Shown here piece by piece: positions 1 through 8,519 of a DNA stretch of 64,000 bases; position 1 is the stretch's first letter; each line of letters begins with the position of its first letter. Origin of the DNA: Mycolicibacterium rhodesiae (GTDB lineage: Bacteria > Actinomycetota > Actinomycetes > Mycobacteriales > Mycobacteriaceae); NCBI RefSeq assembly GCF_002086695.1, contig NZ_MVIH01000004.1, forward strand, positions 248,001 through 312,000, given 5' to 3'. The notes below the pieces were generated by a model. It did not search any database, had not been told where the DNA came from, and worked only from the letters and a program-made list of their open reading frames with translations. The position numbers and the translations under genes are program-made.

Positions 1-764
1 CCCTTCTCGATGTAGCCGATCGCACCCGGGGTGGCCTGCACGGCCTGCACGACGCCGGCAGTCTTCTGCGCGCCTTCACCCGCACCGCCCTGGAACTCCT
101 TGCCCGCACCCTTGGTCCACGTCTCCGGAGCTGCAGCGCCCAGGTACGTCTGGAAGTTGTCGGTGGTGCCCGAGGAATCCGAACGGTAGATCGGGGTGAT
201 CTTCTGGTCGGGCAGCGACACACCGCTGTTCAGCGCGGCGATCGCCGGATCGTTCCAGTTGGTGATGGCACCGGTGAAGATCTTGGCCAGCACGTCGGCA
301 TTGACGACGAGCTTGTCGACACCCGGGAGGTTGTAGCCCATGGCGACCGGACCGAAGACCATCGGCAGGTTCCAGGCCGGGTTCCCGCCGCAACGCTTGG
401 CGGCGGCGTCCGGCTGATCCTTGGACAGCGCGGAATCCGATCCGGCGAAGTCCACCTGGCCGGCGATGAACTGGGTGACGCCGGCGCCGGAACCGGTTGG
501 GTTGTACGACAGGTTCTTCCCCGGGCACTTCTGGCCCCACACCTGGTTGAACACCGCGATGGCGTTCTGCTGCGCGGTCGAGCCCTCGGCGGTCAGCGCG
601 TTCTTGCCACCGCAGTCGGCCGAAGCGCTGGACGAACCGGACGCGTTGGTCGAGGACGACGTTCCGGCGTTGTTGTCGCTTCCGCAGGCGGTGAGCGTCA
701 GGCCGGTGATGGCCGTTGCTGACGCGGTCACGAAGAACGCCTTGCCAAACCTGTTCAGATTCAC
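1..764 (-). CDS. pstS: Phosphate ABC transporter substrate-binding lipoprotein PstS (3' end outside window)
   Basis: Binds periplasmic phosphate and delivers it to the PstCAB importer. The minus-strand frame from a GTG at 764 reads MNLNRFGKAFFV, a hydrophobic signal and the lipobox LTAC with Cys27 as the predicted lipid anchor, then a Ser/Ala-rich linker. The mature part carries PstS landmarks: LTAEGSTAQQNA, TGSGAGVTQF, VDFAGSD, ITNWNDPAI and YRSDSSGTTDNF, the phosphate-contacting loops. The reading frame is open to the window edge, so the C-terminal third is missing. mshD lies upstream on the same strand across a 151-nt gap that holds PHO-box-like repeats, so phosphate-starvation control is likely. 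The family call is firm; the precise paralogue is not. Confidence 0.95.
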   Translation of the reverse strand, partial: MNLNRFGKAFFVTASATAITGLTLTACGSDNNAGTSSSTNASGSSSASADCGGKNALTAEGSTAQQNAIAVFNQVWGQKCPGKNLSYNPTGSGAGVTQFIAGQVDFAGSDSALSKDQPDAAAKRCGGNPAWNLPMVFGPVAMGYNLPGVDKLVVNADVLAKIFTGAITNWNDPAIAALNSGVSLPDQKITPIYRSDSSGTTDNFQTYLGAAAPETWTKGAGKEFQGGAGEGAQKTAGVVQAVQATPGAIGYIEK

Positions 765-864
765 CTATCCCACTTTCTCCAGTGTTGCCCTGTTCGCCCC
801 GGTAGGAGCACATGCACCACCCGGGAAGTTAGGCGTTGGTAGTGGACGGAACCCACCCGGAATA

Positions 865-892
865 TGAACGGAAGGTGAACAGGTTGATGAAC
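865..892 (-). promoter_or_regulatory. PHO-box-like direct repeats upstream of pstS
   Basis: On the minus strand GTTCA occurs three times at 888-892, 876-880 and 865-869, spaced 12 and 11 nt. Direct GTTCA repeats at about 11 nt are the hallmark of actinobacterial PHO boxes, bound by PhoP in Streptomyces and RegX3 in mycobacteria. The array ends 101 nt before the pstS start. Seen directly: repeats and spacing. Inferred: RegX3 binding. Confidence 0.7.
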
Positions 893-915
893 GACGCATT
901 GCGGGCAGCCGCTAA

Positions 916-2642
<1,727 letters not shown>

Positions 2643-2843
2643 CAAACTCTCCAATGCCCCGGATACTCATCGTCGACAGCGCCGTCGCGGTGACCCACCA
2701 GACTCATGGGCGACATATGGCCGTTACCCGGCCATGGGTCATCTAACTTTAACCCGCTACCTGCTATTTAGCTGATTTGAATGAGTCCACCTGCCGTCGA
2801 GGGGGTGCGCGACGGTGGTTGCGCGCCGGTTGTAGGCCAGAAT

Positions 2844-3644
2844 GTGCAGGTGCGAAAGCTGCTGATCACCCTCGGTGCCACGCTGCTCGCCGTGGTCGTC
2901 GGGGCGGTCGGAGTCGATTTCGGGACGACGATCTACGCCGAGTACCGGCTGGCACGCACCGTGCGCAGCGCCGCCGGCCTGTCGTTCGACCCGTCGGTGG
3001 CGATCCTGGGCTTTCCGTTCATTCGCCAGGCGATGCGGCACCACTTCAACGAGATCGAGATCAAGGCCAACGGGGTGGGACATCCCGTGGTCGGCAAAGC
3101 CTCCCTGGAGGCCACGTTGCACAACATCGACCTCACCCAGGCATCGTGGCTGATCAGACCCGATGCGACCCTGCCCGTCGGCAAGCTCGAGAGCCGCATC
3201 ATCATCGACTCGCTGCACCTCGGCCGGTTCGTCGGGATCACCGACCTGATGGTGGAGGCCCCGTCGAAGGAGACGAACGACGCCACCGGCGGCACCACCG
3301 AGTCGGGCATCTCGGGTAGCAAGGGGCTGGTCTTCACCGGGACGCCGAAGAAAGCCGACTTCGACAAGCCGGTCAGCGTCGCCGTCGACCTGTCGGTGGC
3401 AGGCCCGGAGCAGACCACGCTGGTTTTCACCGCGACGGATGTGCAGACCGGTCCCGGCACCGCTGACCAGCCGGTACCCGACGACAGAAAGGCGGCGGTG
3501 CTGGCGGCGTTCAGCGGCAGCCTGCCCGGCCAGAAGCTGCCGTTCGGGGTGCGCCCGACCACCGAGGGTGCTCGCGGCTCGGACATCATCATCGAAGGCA
3601 TCGCCGAGGGAGTAACCATCCGGCTCGACGGGTTCACACAGTGA
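2844..3644 (+). CDS. lmeA: LmeA-type exported phospholipid-binding protein (DUF2993)
   Basis: Cell-envelope protein that in M. smegmatis is needed for elongation of the lipomannan backbone and binds phosphatidylinositol. After a short basic stretch (VRKLLITLGATLL) there is one hydrophobic signal/anchor segment, then a DUF2993 beta-rich domain (VAILGFPFIRQAM, IEIKANGV, ATLHNIDL). The open frame extends to 2781, but GTG at 2844 or 2850 places the signal at the N-terminus, as in Rv0817c. The stop overlaps the start of the thioredoxin-like gene by one base (TGATG), so both are co-transcribed away from glnR. The family call is strong; the exact start is uncertain. Confidence 0.88.
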   Translation: MQVRKLLITLGATLLAVVVGAVGVDFGTTIYAEYRLARTVRSAAGLSFDPSVAILGFPFIRQAMRHHFNEIEIKANGVGHPVVGKASLEATLHNIDLTQASWLIRPDATLPVGKLESRIIIDSLHLGRFVGITDLMVEAPSKETNDATGGTTESGISGSKGLVFTGTPKKADFDKPVSVAVDLSVAGPEQTTLVFTATDVQTGPGTADQPVPDDRKAAVLAAFSGSLPGQKLPFGVRPTTEGARGSDIIIEGIAEGVTIRLDGFTQ

Positions 3645-4063
3645 TGAGCCCCGCCTTGATCACCGCGTTCGTCGCCATCGCCGCCGCGCTGAGCGTTGCG
3701 ATCGTCGCAGGCGTGCTGCACAACCGCCGATCCGGAGTGGTGCGGCAGGCCGAACCGCAGGACGTCGACGTCAGCGACCTGGGTTTGTCCCGGACCGGTC
3801 CGACTGTCGTGCATTTCAGCGCGGTCTGGTGCGGACCCTGTGCAGGGGTCCGGCGCGTGGTCGACCAGGTCTGTGCTGACCTTCGTGATGTCGCCCACGT
3901 CGAGATCGACATGGATGCCGATCCGGCTGCCGCGCGCAAGCTTTCGGTGCTGTCGCTGCCAACGACGTTCATCTTCGACGCCGACGGCCGGCAGCGGTAC
4001 CGCACGGCGGGGGTCCCCAAGGCCGCTGACCTGCGCGCAGCCCTCGAGCCTCTGTTGGCCTGA
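3644..4063 (+). CDS. thiX: Membrane-anchored thioredoxin-like protein (Rv0816c/ThiX type)
   Basis: An N-terminal hydrophobic helix (about residues 5-25) tethers a thioredoxin fold facing outward. The active site is WCGPCAGVRR with Cys63 and Cys66, preceded by VVHFSAVW and followed by IDMDADPAAARKL and the cis-Pro loop LSLPTTFIF. About 139 residues, one thioredoxin unit. The ATG overlaps the lmeA stop by one base. Likely a thiol-disulfide oxidoreductase of the envelope; its partner is unknown. Next downstream is the sulfur operon, but a separate promoter begins in the gap, so co-regulation with it is uncertain. Confidence 0.88.
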   Translation: MSPALITAFVAIAAALSVAIVAGVLHNRRSGVVRQAEPQDVDVSDLGLSRTGPTVVHFSAVWCGPCAGVRRVVDQVCADLRDVAHVEIDMDADPAAARKLSVLSLPTTFIFDADGRQRYRTAGVPKAADLRAALEPLLA

Positions 4064-4085
4064 GACCCCGGTCATTGGGTAGCAT
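4055..4085 (+). promoter_or_regulatory. Probable promoter of the cysteine-attenuated sulfur operon
   Basis: TAGCAT at 4080-4085 fits the mycobacterial -10 TAnnnT, with a weak TTGGCC at 4055-4060 as -35 (19-nt spacer). Seven bases after the hexamer lies a GTG at 4093 in frame with the poly-Cys peptide, which fits a leaderless transcript starting on that GTG. Spacing is seen; use as a promoter is inferred. Confidence 0.6.
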
Positions 4086-4185
4086 GACTCGCGTGTTGAC
4101 CCGCCTCGAGCTCGCGCTCACCAAGCGCCGCGCAGTCGATCTGTGCCGCGTTGCGGGTTGTTGCTGTTGTTGCTGTAGCTGCTGA
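4084..4185 (+). CDS. Poly-cysteine leader peptide (cysteine-responsive attenuator uORF)
   Basis: A 33-codon frame from ATG 4084, or about 30 codons from the leaderless-type GTG 4093, ends with Cys21, then six consecutive Cys codons (26-31), Ser and Cys33 before TGA at 4183. Poly-cysteine leaderless uORFs upstream of this operon type were described in mycobacteria as attenuators: ribosomes stall on the Cys run when cysteinyl-tRNA is scarce and the downstream sulfur genes are expressed. The 90-nt gap to the next gene holds GC-rich complementary stretches. The peptide itself probably has no function. The GTG start is preferred because of promoter spacing. Confidence 0.88.
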   Translation: MTRVLTRLELALTKRRAVDLCRVAGCCCCCCSC

Positions 4186-4275
4186 GTCGCCGCGCCCTTC
4201 TTTCGCGCCGCCACTCTGGAGCGGCCGTTTGCGGCGCGTCTCCGTCCAGCCCGATCAGCAACAGGAGAAAAGATT

Positions 4276-4746
4276 ATGTCGACAAGCATCGCCAACACCC
4301 CCGCCGTCGCCCAAGTGGATGTCCGCGGCCCCCGATTTGCGGCCTGGGTCACCACCGCCGTCCTGGTCGCGGTTCTCGTCGTCTCGGGATTCAGCACCAT
4401 TGCGGCGGCCGTGCTCCTGGGGATGCAGGCCGTCGTGTTCGCGATCGGAGCGCTGCGCGGGCCGCGTCAGCACCCCTACGGATTGATCTTCGCCAACGTC
4501 GTCGCGCCGCGGCTGAGCCCCGTCTCCGAGCGTGAGCCGGTGCCGCCGTTGAAGTTCGCCCAGTTGGTGGGTTTTGTGTTCGCCGTCGCCGGCACCGCCG
4601 GATTCGCTTTGGGCGCACCGCTGCTCGGCACCGTCGCCACCGCATTCGCACTGTTCGCCGCTTTCCTCAACGCGGCCTTCGGCATCTGCCTGGGCTGCCA
4701 GATCTACCCCCTGGTGGCCAGGCTGCGCACGCCGGCCACCACCTGA
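4276..4746 (+). CDS. DUF4395 integral membrane protein
   Basis: First structural gene after the poly-Cys leader, with a good ribosome site (AGGAGA 9 nt before ATG). The 156 residues contain about four hydrophobic segments (near 25-45, 47-60, 96-112, 114-135) and the DUF4395 signature: a RGPRQHPYG loop and, near the C-terminus, ICLGCQIYPL with a CxxC pair. Position next to cysA2 and sseC suggests a role in sulfur or thiosulfate handling at the membrane, but no biochemical activity is known to me. Thirty-five bases separate it from cysA2; likely one operon. Confidence 0.85.
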   Translation: MSTSIANTPAVAQVDVRGPRFAAWVTTAVLVAVLVVSGFSTIAAAVLLGMQAVVFAIGALRGPRQHPYGLIFANVVAPRLSPVSEREPVPPLKFAQLVGFVFAVAGTAGFALGAPLLGTVATAFALFAAFLNAAFGICLGCQIYPLVARLRTPATT

Positions 4747-4781
4747 GCTTCTCCAGACACGCAACCGAAAGGAACTACTTC

Positions 4782-5615
4782 ATGGCACGCTCCGACGTCC
4801 TGGTCTCCACCGACTGGGCCGAGAGCAATCTCGACGCGCCGAACGTCGTCTTCGTCGAGGTCGATGAGGACACCTCGGCTTACGAAGACGGCCACATCGC
4901 CGGCGCCGTCCGGCTGGACTGGAAGACCGAACTGCAGGACCCGGTCAAGCGTGACTTCGTCGATCAGCAACAGTTCTCGAAGTTGTTGTCCGACAAGGGA
5001 ATCAGCAACGACGACACCGTGATCCTGTACGGCGGCAACAACAACTGGTTCGCCGCGTACGCGTACTGGTACTTCAAGCTGTACGGCCACGAGAACGTCA
5101 AGCTGCTCGACGGCGGCCGCAAGAAGTGGGAACTCGACGGACGCCCCCTGGTGACCGAGGTGCCCGACCGGCCCGCGACGTCATACGCGGCGAAGGCCCC
5201 CGACAACACCATCCGCGCGTTCCGCGACGAGGTGATCGCCGCGATCAACGCCAAGAACCTGGTGGACGTGCGGTCCCCCGACGAGTTCTCCGGCAAGATC
5301 CTCGCGCCGGCTCACCTGCCGCAGGAGCAGAGCCAGCGCCCCGGGCATATCCCCGGCGCCATCAACGTTCCGTGGAGCAGAGCTGCGAACGAGGACGGCA
5401 CCTTCAAGTCCGACGAGGAACTGGCCAAGCTCTACGCCGCGGCCGGCCTGGACGGCGAGAAGGAGACGATCGCGTACTGCCGAATCGGCGAGCGGTCGTC
5501 GCACACCTGGTTCGTGCTGCAGGAACTGTTGGGGCACAAGAACGTCAAGAACTACGACGGTAGTTGGACCGAATATGGCTCCCTGGTGGGGGCCCCGATC
5601 GAGTTGGGAAGTTGA
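4782..5615 (+). CDS. cysA2: Thiosulfate sulfurtransferase (rhodanese) CysA2
   Basis: Moves a sulfane sulfur from thiosulfate to an acceptor. It has two tandem rhodanese domains over 277 residues: an inactive N-terminal one and a C-terminal one with active-site Cys233 in YCRIGERSSHTWF. Other landmarks are DGHIAGAVRLDW, ILYGGNNNWFAAYAYW, VDVRSPDEFSG and RPGHIPGAINVPW. Length and motif match mycobacterial CysA2/SseA-type enzymes. ATG 4782 has AAGGAA upstream. sseC follows after 2 nt, the invariant pairing seen in M. tuberculosis (Rv0815c-Rv0814c). Cysteine-dependent attenuation from the leader peptide is likely. Confidence 0.96.
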   Translation: MARSDVLVSTDWAESNLDAPNVVFVEVDEDTSAYEDGHIAGAVRLDWKTELQDPVKRDFVDQQQFSKLLSDKGISNDDTVILYGGNNNWFAAYAYWYFKLYGHENVKLLDGGRKKWELDGRPLVTEVPDRPATSYAAKAPDNTIRAFRDEVIAAINAKNLVDVRSPDEFSGKILAPAHLPQEQSQRPGHIPGAINVPWSRAANEDGTFKSDEELAKLYAAAGLDGEKETIAYCRIGERSSHTWFVLQELLGHKNVKNYDGSWTEYGSLVGAPIELGS

Positions 5616-5617
5616 TC

Positions 5618-5920
5618 ATGTGCTCTGCACCTAAACAAGGACAGACTCTGCCCGCCGGTGTCGACCTCGAGAAGGAGACCGTGATCACGGGCCGCGTGGT
5701 GGACGACTCGGGTCAAACGGTGGGCGGTGCTTTCGTGCGGCTGCTGGACTCGAGCGACGAGTTCACCGCCGAGGTGGTGGCCTCGGCGACCGGTGACTTC
5801 CGGTTCTTCGCGGCACCGGGCACCTGGACGGTGCGCGCGCTGTCCAAGGTCGGCAACGGCGACGCCACCGTCGCGCCGACCGGCGCCGGGATCCACGAAG
5901 TCGACATCAAGGTCGCTTGA
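5618..5920 (+). CDS. sseC: SseC family protein (DUF1416)
   Basis: A 100-residue protein starting MCSAPKQGQTLPAG with the whole DUF1416 fold: ETVITGRVVDDSG, GAFVRLLDSSDEFTAEVVA, TGDFRFFAAPGTWTVRAL. It resembles a small carboxypeptidase-regulatory-like beta sandwich. It starts just after cysA2 and is almost certainly translated with it. The Met-Cys start and constant pairing with rhodanese suggest it accepts or carries sulfur, but this is inference. The longer open frame upstream (from 5564) is inside cysA2 and is rejected. Last gene of the sulfur operon before a new promoter. Confidence 0.93.
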   Translation: MCSAPKQGQTLPAGVDLEKETVITGRVVDDSGQTVGGAFVRLLDSSDEFTAEVVASATGDFRFFAAPGTWTVRALSKVGNGDATVAPTGAGIHEVDIKVA

Positions 5921-5960
5921 TCGAGGGCGGCTCGGGCGGCACCTCCGCCCGAGCCCCAGA

Positions 5961-5966
5961 TAGACT
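5961..5966 (+). promoter_or_regulatory. -10 element for a leaderless transcript
   Basis: TAGACT followed by exactly six bases and then the GTG of the small membrane ORF at 5973. This TAnnnT-N6-GTG layout is the standard mycobacterial leaderless promoter. It would also drive the nitrobindin-like gene downstream. Confidence 0.6.
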
Positions 5967-5972
5967 GTCACC

Positions 5973-6071
5973 GTGGTTCTTCTCTACGAGATCCTGCTGG
6001 TTGCGACGGTCGTGTTGATCACCTGGTTCGCGTTGTACGCGCTCTATCGACTGATCACCGACGAGTCGTGA
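5973..6071 (+). CDS. Small single-span membrane protein (32 residues)
   Basis: A 32-residue frame beginning [14 protein letters not shown], with one hydrophobic helix through about residue 27 and a short polar end (RLITDES). It starts 6 nt after a -10 TAGACT and its stop overlaps the GTG of the next gene by 4 nt (GTGA), an arrangement expected of a real translated ORF. Too short for usual gene finders. Function unknown; it may be a membrane peptide or serve mainly to couple translation to the nitrobindin-like gene. No strong ribosome site is needed if leaderless. Confidence 0.68.
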   Translation: MVLLYEILLVATVVLITWFALYALYRLITDES

Positions 6072-6712
6072 GTTCCCCAGACATCTCCGGTAGCGGCGAT
6101 CGCGCCGTAGCGGCTGCGGCCGAGCGGGCGAAGGAGACAGCCGGCCGCAACATTCCGGTTTTCGACGACCTGCCGGTGCCCGCCGACACCGCCAATCTGC
6201 GCCTGGGCGCCAACCTCAACGACGCACTGCTGGCCTTGCTGCCGCTGGTCGGGGTGTGGCGCGGCGAAGGCGAAGGTCGCGGCGCCCACGGCGACTACCA
6301 CTTCGGACAGCAGATCATCGTCTCGCACGACGGCGGTGAGTATCTGAACTGGGAGTCCCGATCCTGGCGTCTCGACGAGGCCGGCGAGTACGCCTCCCCC
6401 GGGCTGCGCGAGTCCGGCTTCTGGCGGTTCGTCACCGACCCTGCGGACCCGGGTGAATCGCAGGCGATCGAGTTGATGCTGGCGCATTCCGCCGGCTACG
6501 TCGAACTGTTCTACGGGCGCCCCCGCAATCAGTCGTCGTGGGAGCTGGTGACCGATGCGTTGGCGCGCAGCAAGTCCGGTGTGCTGGTCGGCGGCGCGAA
6601 ACGGCTGTACGGAATCGTCGAGGGCGACCTGGCTTACGTCGAGGAGCGGGTCGACGCCGACGGCGGACTGGTTCCGCACCTGTCCGCGCGGCTGACGCGC
6701 TACGTCGGCTGA
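6068..6712 (+). CDS. Nitrobindin-like heme-binding beta-barrel protein (Rv0813c type)
   Basis: A 214-residue cytosolic protein of the nitrobindin/THAP4-like (FABP-like) family. The signature [11 protein letters not shown] (about residue 60) and the following [20 protein letters not shown] are diagnostic, and the protein ends in a typical RLTRYVG strand. Family members bind ferric heme in a ten-stranded barrel and are linked to NO or peroxynitrite chemistry. GTG 6068 overlaps the small membrane ORF; the stop overlaps the lipoprotein ATG by one base, so three genes form a tight unit. Substrate in vivo is unknown; family assignment is strong. Confidence 0.9.
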   Translation: MSSPDISGSGDRAVAAAAERAKETAGRNIPVFDDLPVPADTANLRLGANLNDALLALLPLVGVWRGEGEGRGAHGDYHFGQQIIVSHDGGEYLNWESRSWRLDEAGEYASPGLRESGFWRFVTDPADPGESQAIELMLAHSAGYVELFYGRPRNQSSWELVTDALARSKSGVLVGGAKRLYGIVEGDLAYVEERVDADGGLVPHLSARLTRYVG

Positions 6713-7029
6713 TGCGCCGCGTTGCCCTCGGGGTCGCCACGGCGGCCACCGCGCTCCTCGCCGGGTGTGTCCCGGCCCCGTCTCCGTCACAGCCGACGGC
6801 GATCAGCCCGGCGCCGAGCACCACCAGTCCCGTGCCTGACACCGCGCCTCCCGCCACCACGACTCCTGGTTCCGCCGAGCATGGCTCGCTGGCTCGCTGC
6901 CTGCACGAGCACGGCGTCCCCGACTCGGCAGGCACCGCGGTCCTCGGTCCGCCGTCGGGAGTCGACCCCGGCGTCTGGGATCGGGCCATGAAAGCGTGCT
7001 CGCCGCTGGAGCCGGGACCCGCCGGCTAG
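6712..7029 (+). CDS. Proline-rich small lipoprotein
   Basis: ATG 6712 overlaps the previous stop by one base. The 105 residues start [19 protein letters not shown], a textbook lipoprotein signal with Cys19 as the lipid anchor, followed by about 45 Pro/Ser/Thr-rich residues (a cell-wall-spanning linker) and a small C-terminal domain with two cysteines (LARCLHEHGVPD and MKACSPL) that may form a disulfide. A longer frame reaches back to 6538 but is within the nitrobindin-like gene. No family recognised; similar small Cys-pair lipoproteins occur widely in actinobacteria. Confidence 0.8.
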   Translation: MRRVALGVATAATALLAGCVPAPSPSQPTAISPAPSTTSPVPDTAPPATTTPGSAEHGSLARCLHEHGVPDSAGTAVLGPPSGVDPGVWDRAMKACSPLEPGPAG

Positions 7030-7051
7030 TTTCCGCTCGTACCCTCGAGTC

Positions 7052-7354
7052 ATGACGGCGTTGTGGGCGATCGGCCTCATCGCATCCGCGACCGCAACCC
7101 TTGTCACCGCCGTTCCGGCGGTGGCCGACCCGATCTGGCCGGTGGCCGGTGCGGAGTCCGCCGCCGACACGATCCGGGATCTTCAGAGTCAGGGTTACCG
7201 CGTCGGCATCAACTGGGTGTTCGGATACACCCATACGTCACTGGATAGGTGTGCAGTGACCGCGATCCACAACCCGGGCGGACCTCCCGTTGAGTCCGGC
7301 CCACCCGCAACGGTTTTCATCGATGTGTCGTGCCCCGATCACGACGACTGGTGA
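7052..7354 (+). CDS. Small exported protein of unknown function
   Basis: 100 residues with an N-terminal signal peptide ending near Ala25 (VPAVA-DP), then a compact domain: AADTIRDLQSQGYRVGINWV, an aromatic loop, and two cysteines (DRCAVTAIHNP and VSCPDHDDW) that probably pair. This AADTI...GYxVxINW architecture recurs in small mycobacterial secreted proteins, but I know no function. It lies 22 nt after the lipoprotein gene and ends the plus-strand run; a strong hairpin follows. Confidence 0.8.
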   Translation: MTALWAIGLIASATATLVTAVPAVADPIWPVAGAESAADTIRDLQSQGYRVGINWVFGYTHTSLDRCAVTAIHNPGGPPVESGPPATVFIDVSCPDHDDW

Positions 7355-7375
7355 TTCGTACCCGGAAAAGGGGGC

Positions 7376-7425
7376 GGCCCCCGAGCCGTTGTTCCCTGGT
7401 CGGACTAACCAAGAGCTCGGGGGCC
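7376..7425 (-). terminator. Strong GC hairpin terminator
   Basis: Arms GGCCCCCGAGC (7376-7386) and GCTCGGGGGCC (7415-7425) are perfectly complementary over 11 bp, with an inner TTGGT/ACCAG stem. On the minus strand the hairpin is followed by CCCCC then TTTT, so it suits termination of a minus-strand transcript; it may also stop the plus-strand exported-protein mRNA. Confidence 0.7.
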
Positions 7426-7557
7426 GGGTAGCTGCCTGGAATTCGCCAGCGCGCTCAGAGCGCAGGTGAAATCCCGGCACCTGGTGCTGCTAGCGGGCAG
7501 CCACCTCACATGTCCTAGAAGCTATCAATTTTCCGGACCACCTCCCTTCTTGTGTAC
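7376..7557 (-). ncRNA. Candidate small RNA gene between convergent genes
   Basis: The region between two convergent genes contains, on the minus strand, TTGGCA (7587-7592), an 18-nt spacer and TACTTT (7563-7568), a good promoter, then about 180 nt without a convincing ORF, ending in an 11-bp GC hairpin followed by a short U run (TTTT at 7366-7369). A promoter plus terminator enclosing non-coding sequence is the usual sign of an sRNA. The first base is probably near 7555-7557. The segment also has a purine-rich GGGAGGTGG near its 5' end. I do not recognise an Rfam family; it could also be only a terminator region with a chance promoter. Confidence 0.42.
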
Positions 7558-7605
7558 CGACGAAAGTACCCGCGTCAGAAAGGTTGTGCCAACAGATTTT
7601 CGCGA

Positions 7606-8481
7606 TCAGCGATCACAGACGATCGCGGCATCGACCAGCGCGGCCACCTCGGCGGCCAACCGAGTGGGCGGCAACGCCTGACCGTCGAGCGTGTGCACCC
7701 GCGCTGCGAGCGTCATGCTGGACACCAGCCAAACCCCCTGTGCGGCATACAAGTCGGACGGTCGCAGCGCACGGAAGTCGCAGTCGTAGCCTTTCTCCCG
7801 GGCTACCTCGAACAGCGCCTGCTGCGTGGTGCCACGCAGGATCGGGTACCACGGCGGCGGGGTGAGCAACATCGTGCCCGAGCCCTCGTCGGTGGCGATC
7901 ACCACCGTCGAGCGCGGACCCTCGAGCAGGTACCCGTCGGAGCTGACGAAGATCACGTCTCCGGCGCCCCTGTCGGCGGCATGCCGCAGCGCGGCCATGT
8001 TCACCGCGTACGACAGCGTCTTGGCGCCGGCCACCAGCCACGGCATGGCATCCACTCCGCTGGACGGCAACCCGCGATCGAGCAGCACTGCGGCGATACC
8101 GTCGCGGCGGGTGGCCACCACCCGGTCCGGCACGGGATTGACCGTGAGGTAGGCGGTCGGATCCGAGCCGCTCTCCCGACCGCGGCTGTACACCAGCCGC
8201 AGCGCGCCCTCGGACGCCGTTGACGACGTCCACTGCCCGACCGCAATGCCGATGGCCCGCCGCCAGGCCGACAGGTCCGGTTCCGGAAGGTCCATCGTCT
8301 TGGCCGACTGGGTGAGCCGGCGCAGATGCGCGTCCACCAAGCACGCGCGGCCGTCGCGGACCAACAGGGTTTCGAACACGCCGTCACCCCGCACAGCAGC
8401 GAGGTCGTCGGCGAACAGCAGCGGCTGCGCCGGGTCGCGCACCGCGCCGTCGAGAGTGACGAGCACCGACGGTCCGGACAT
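7606..8481 (-). CDS. Class IV PLP-dependent aminodeoxychorismate lyase-like protein (Rv0812 type)
   Basis: Fold-type IV PLP enzyme of the branched-chain aminotransferase/PabC family, probably converting 4-amino-4-deoxychorismate to p-aminobenzoate and pyruvate for folate. ATG 8481 gives MSGPSVLVTLDG; motifs are RGDGVFETLLVRDG, the PLP-lysine region GAKTLSYAVNM, GDVIFVSSDGYLLEGPRSTVV and LRGTTQQALFEVA. About 291 residues, normal for PabC. The ATG at 8538 would add 19 residues overlapping the divergent ygfZ-like promoter, so I prefer 8481. A D-amino-acid or branched-chain aminotransferase role cannot be excluded. Confidence 0.85.
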   Translation of the reverse strand: MSGPSVLVTLDGAVRDPAQPLLFADDLAAVRGDGVFETLLVRDGRACLVDAHLRRLTQSAKTMDLPEPDLSAWRRAIGIAVGQWTSSTASEGALRLVYSRGRESGSDPTAYLTVNPVPDRVVATRRDGIAAVLLDRGLPSSGVDAMPWLVAGAKTLSYAVNMAALRHAADRGAGDVIFVSSDGYLLEGPRSTVVIATDEGSGTMLLTPPPWYPILRGTTQQALFEVAREKGYDCDFRALRPSDLYAAQGVWLVSSMTLAARVHTLDGQALPPTRLAAEVAALVDAAIVCDR

Positions 8482-8519
8482 GAGGTCACAGCGTAGTGGC
8501 AGCCCCGTAGAGTTGATGT

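Noticed and set aside
76-813. A 245-residue minus-strand frame at the left edge
   Set aside because: It is out of frame with the clear PstS reading frame and shows no family motif.
2656-2780. A GlnR autoregulatory box between glnR and lmeA
   Set aside because: AT-rich TTAAAGTTAG is present, but the spacing does not fit the GTnAC-N6-GaAAC consensus well enough to call.
7355-7605. A tRNA or tmRNA in the 7.4-7.6 kb gap
   Set aside because: No cloverleaf, no TTCRA T-loop and no CCA end found.
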